From NCBI GenBank assembly GCA_945787295.1, contig CALZHQ010000111.1, forward strand, positions 1 through 6,950: 6,950 nt of DNA, given 5' to 3'. Position numbers and translations under genes: made by a program. The stretch's first letter is position 1. Each line of letters begins with the position of its first letter. Shown here piece by piece: positions 6,877 through 6,950 of the stretch. The stretch is from an uncultured Desulfuromonadales bacterium. GTDB lineage: Bacteria; Desulfobacterota; Desulfuromonadia; Desulfuromonadales; Geopsychrobacteraceae. The notes under the pieces are model-generated. The model was not told where the DNA came from. It did not search any database and was given only the letters and a program-made list of their open reading frames with translations.

Positions 6877-6950
6877 GATGGAATGTGGTGCGTCGCGCCA
6901 GCGCGGACCGGCGCGAGACCCCTAAATTCGAGCGGGAATTGCATCCGCGG

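Noticed and set aside
1..6950. CRISPR arrays, insertion sequences, tRNA or rRNA genes
   Set aside because: No repeat-spacer pattern, no transposase-like frame, no terminal inverted repeats at the 6320 breakpoint and no RNA gene signatures were seen.

Overview
The window is bacterial DNA from what appear to be two different sources. Bases 1 to about 6320 look like one genome with moderate GC. It carries the end of an Rnf complex gene, a stress or sporulation-type module of three genes (YhbH/YeaH-type VWA protein, SpoVR, PrkA) and an orphan periplasmic solute-binding protein. The PrkA variant and the Rnf neighbour suggest a deltaproteobacterium of the Desulfuromonas/Geobacter type; this is a judgement from protein character, not a search result. 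The last ~620 bases (about 6320-6950) are visibly GC-richer. They hold the first ~144 codons and the upstream region of a serC gene of the alphaproteobacterial type.

Layout: 2-190 (+) is the 3' end of rnfE, membrane subunit of the ion-pumping Rnf complex. At 200-232 a strong hairpin with A and T tracts on both sides serves the converging transcripts. Everything else reads on the minus strand. In transcription order this is: serC fragment (6747 to ~6316), YhbH/YeaH-type gene (5' end missing, ~6328 to 5027), spoVR (4988-3369), prkA (3369-1045), and the solute-binding protein gene (about 1031 to 255). spoVR and prkA overlap by one base (TGATG), the YhbH-spoVR gap is 39 bases, and the prkA-to-SBP gap is about 13 bases, so these four read as one operon ending at the shared terminator.

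Working together: PrkA (AAA+ kinase/protease-like ATPase), the VWA protein and SpoVR are a recurring trio in bacteria, linked to starvation, stationary phase or sporulation. The order YhbH-SpoVR-PrkA with a secreted sensor-like SBP behind it suggests a stress-response module, though the biochemical role of the trio is still poorly defined.

The most important point for a user is the junction at 6315-6328. There serC stops matching its family in mid-domain (just after WNGT) and the YhbH-type protein begins, with both readings making sense across a 14-base shared stretch. This is most simply a chimeric join (assembly or library artefact) and much less likely a real fusion. The apparent 492-codon open frame from 6505 therefore has a meaningless first ~59 codons.
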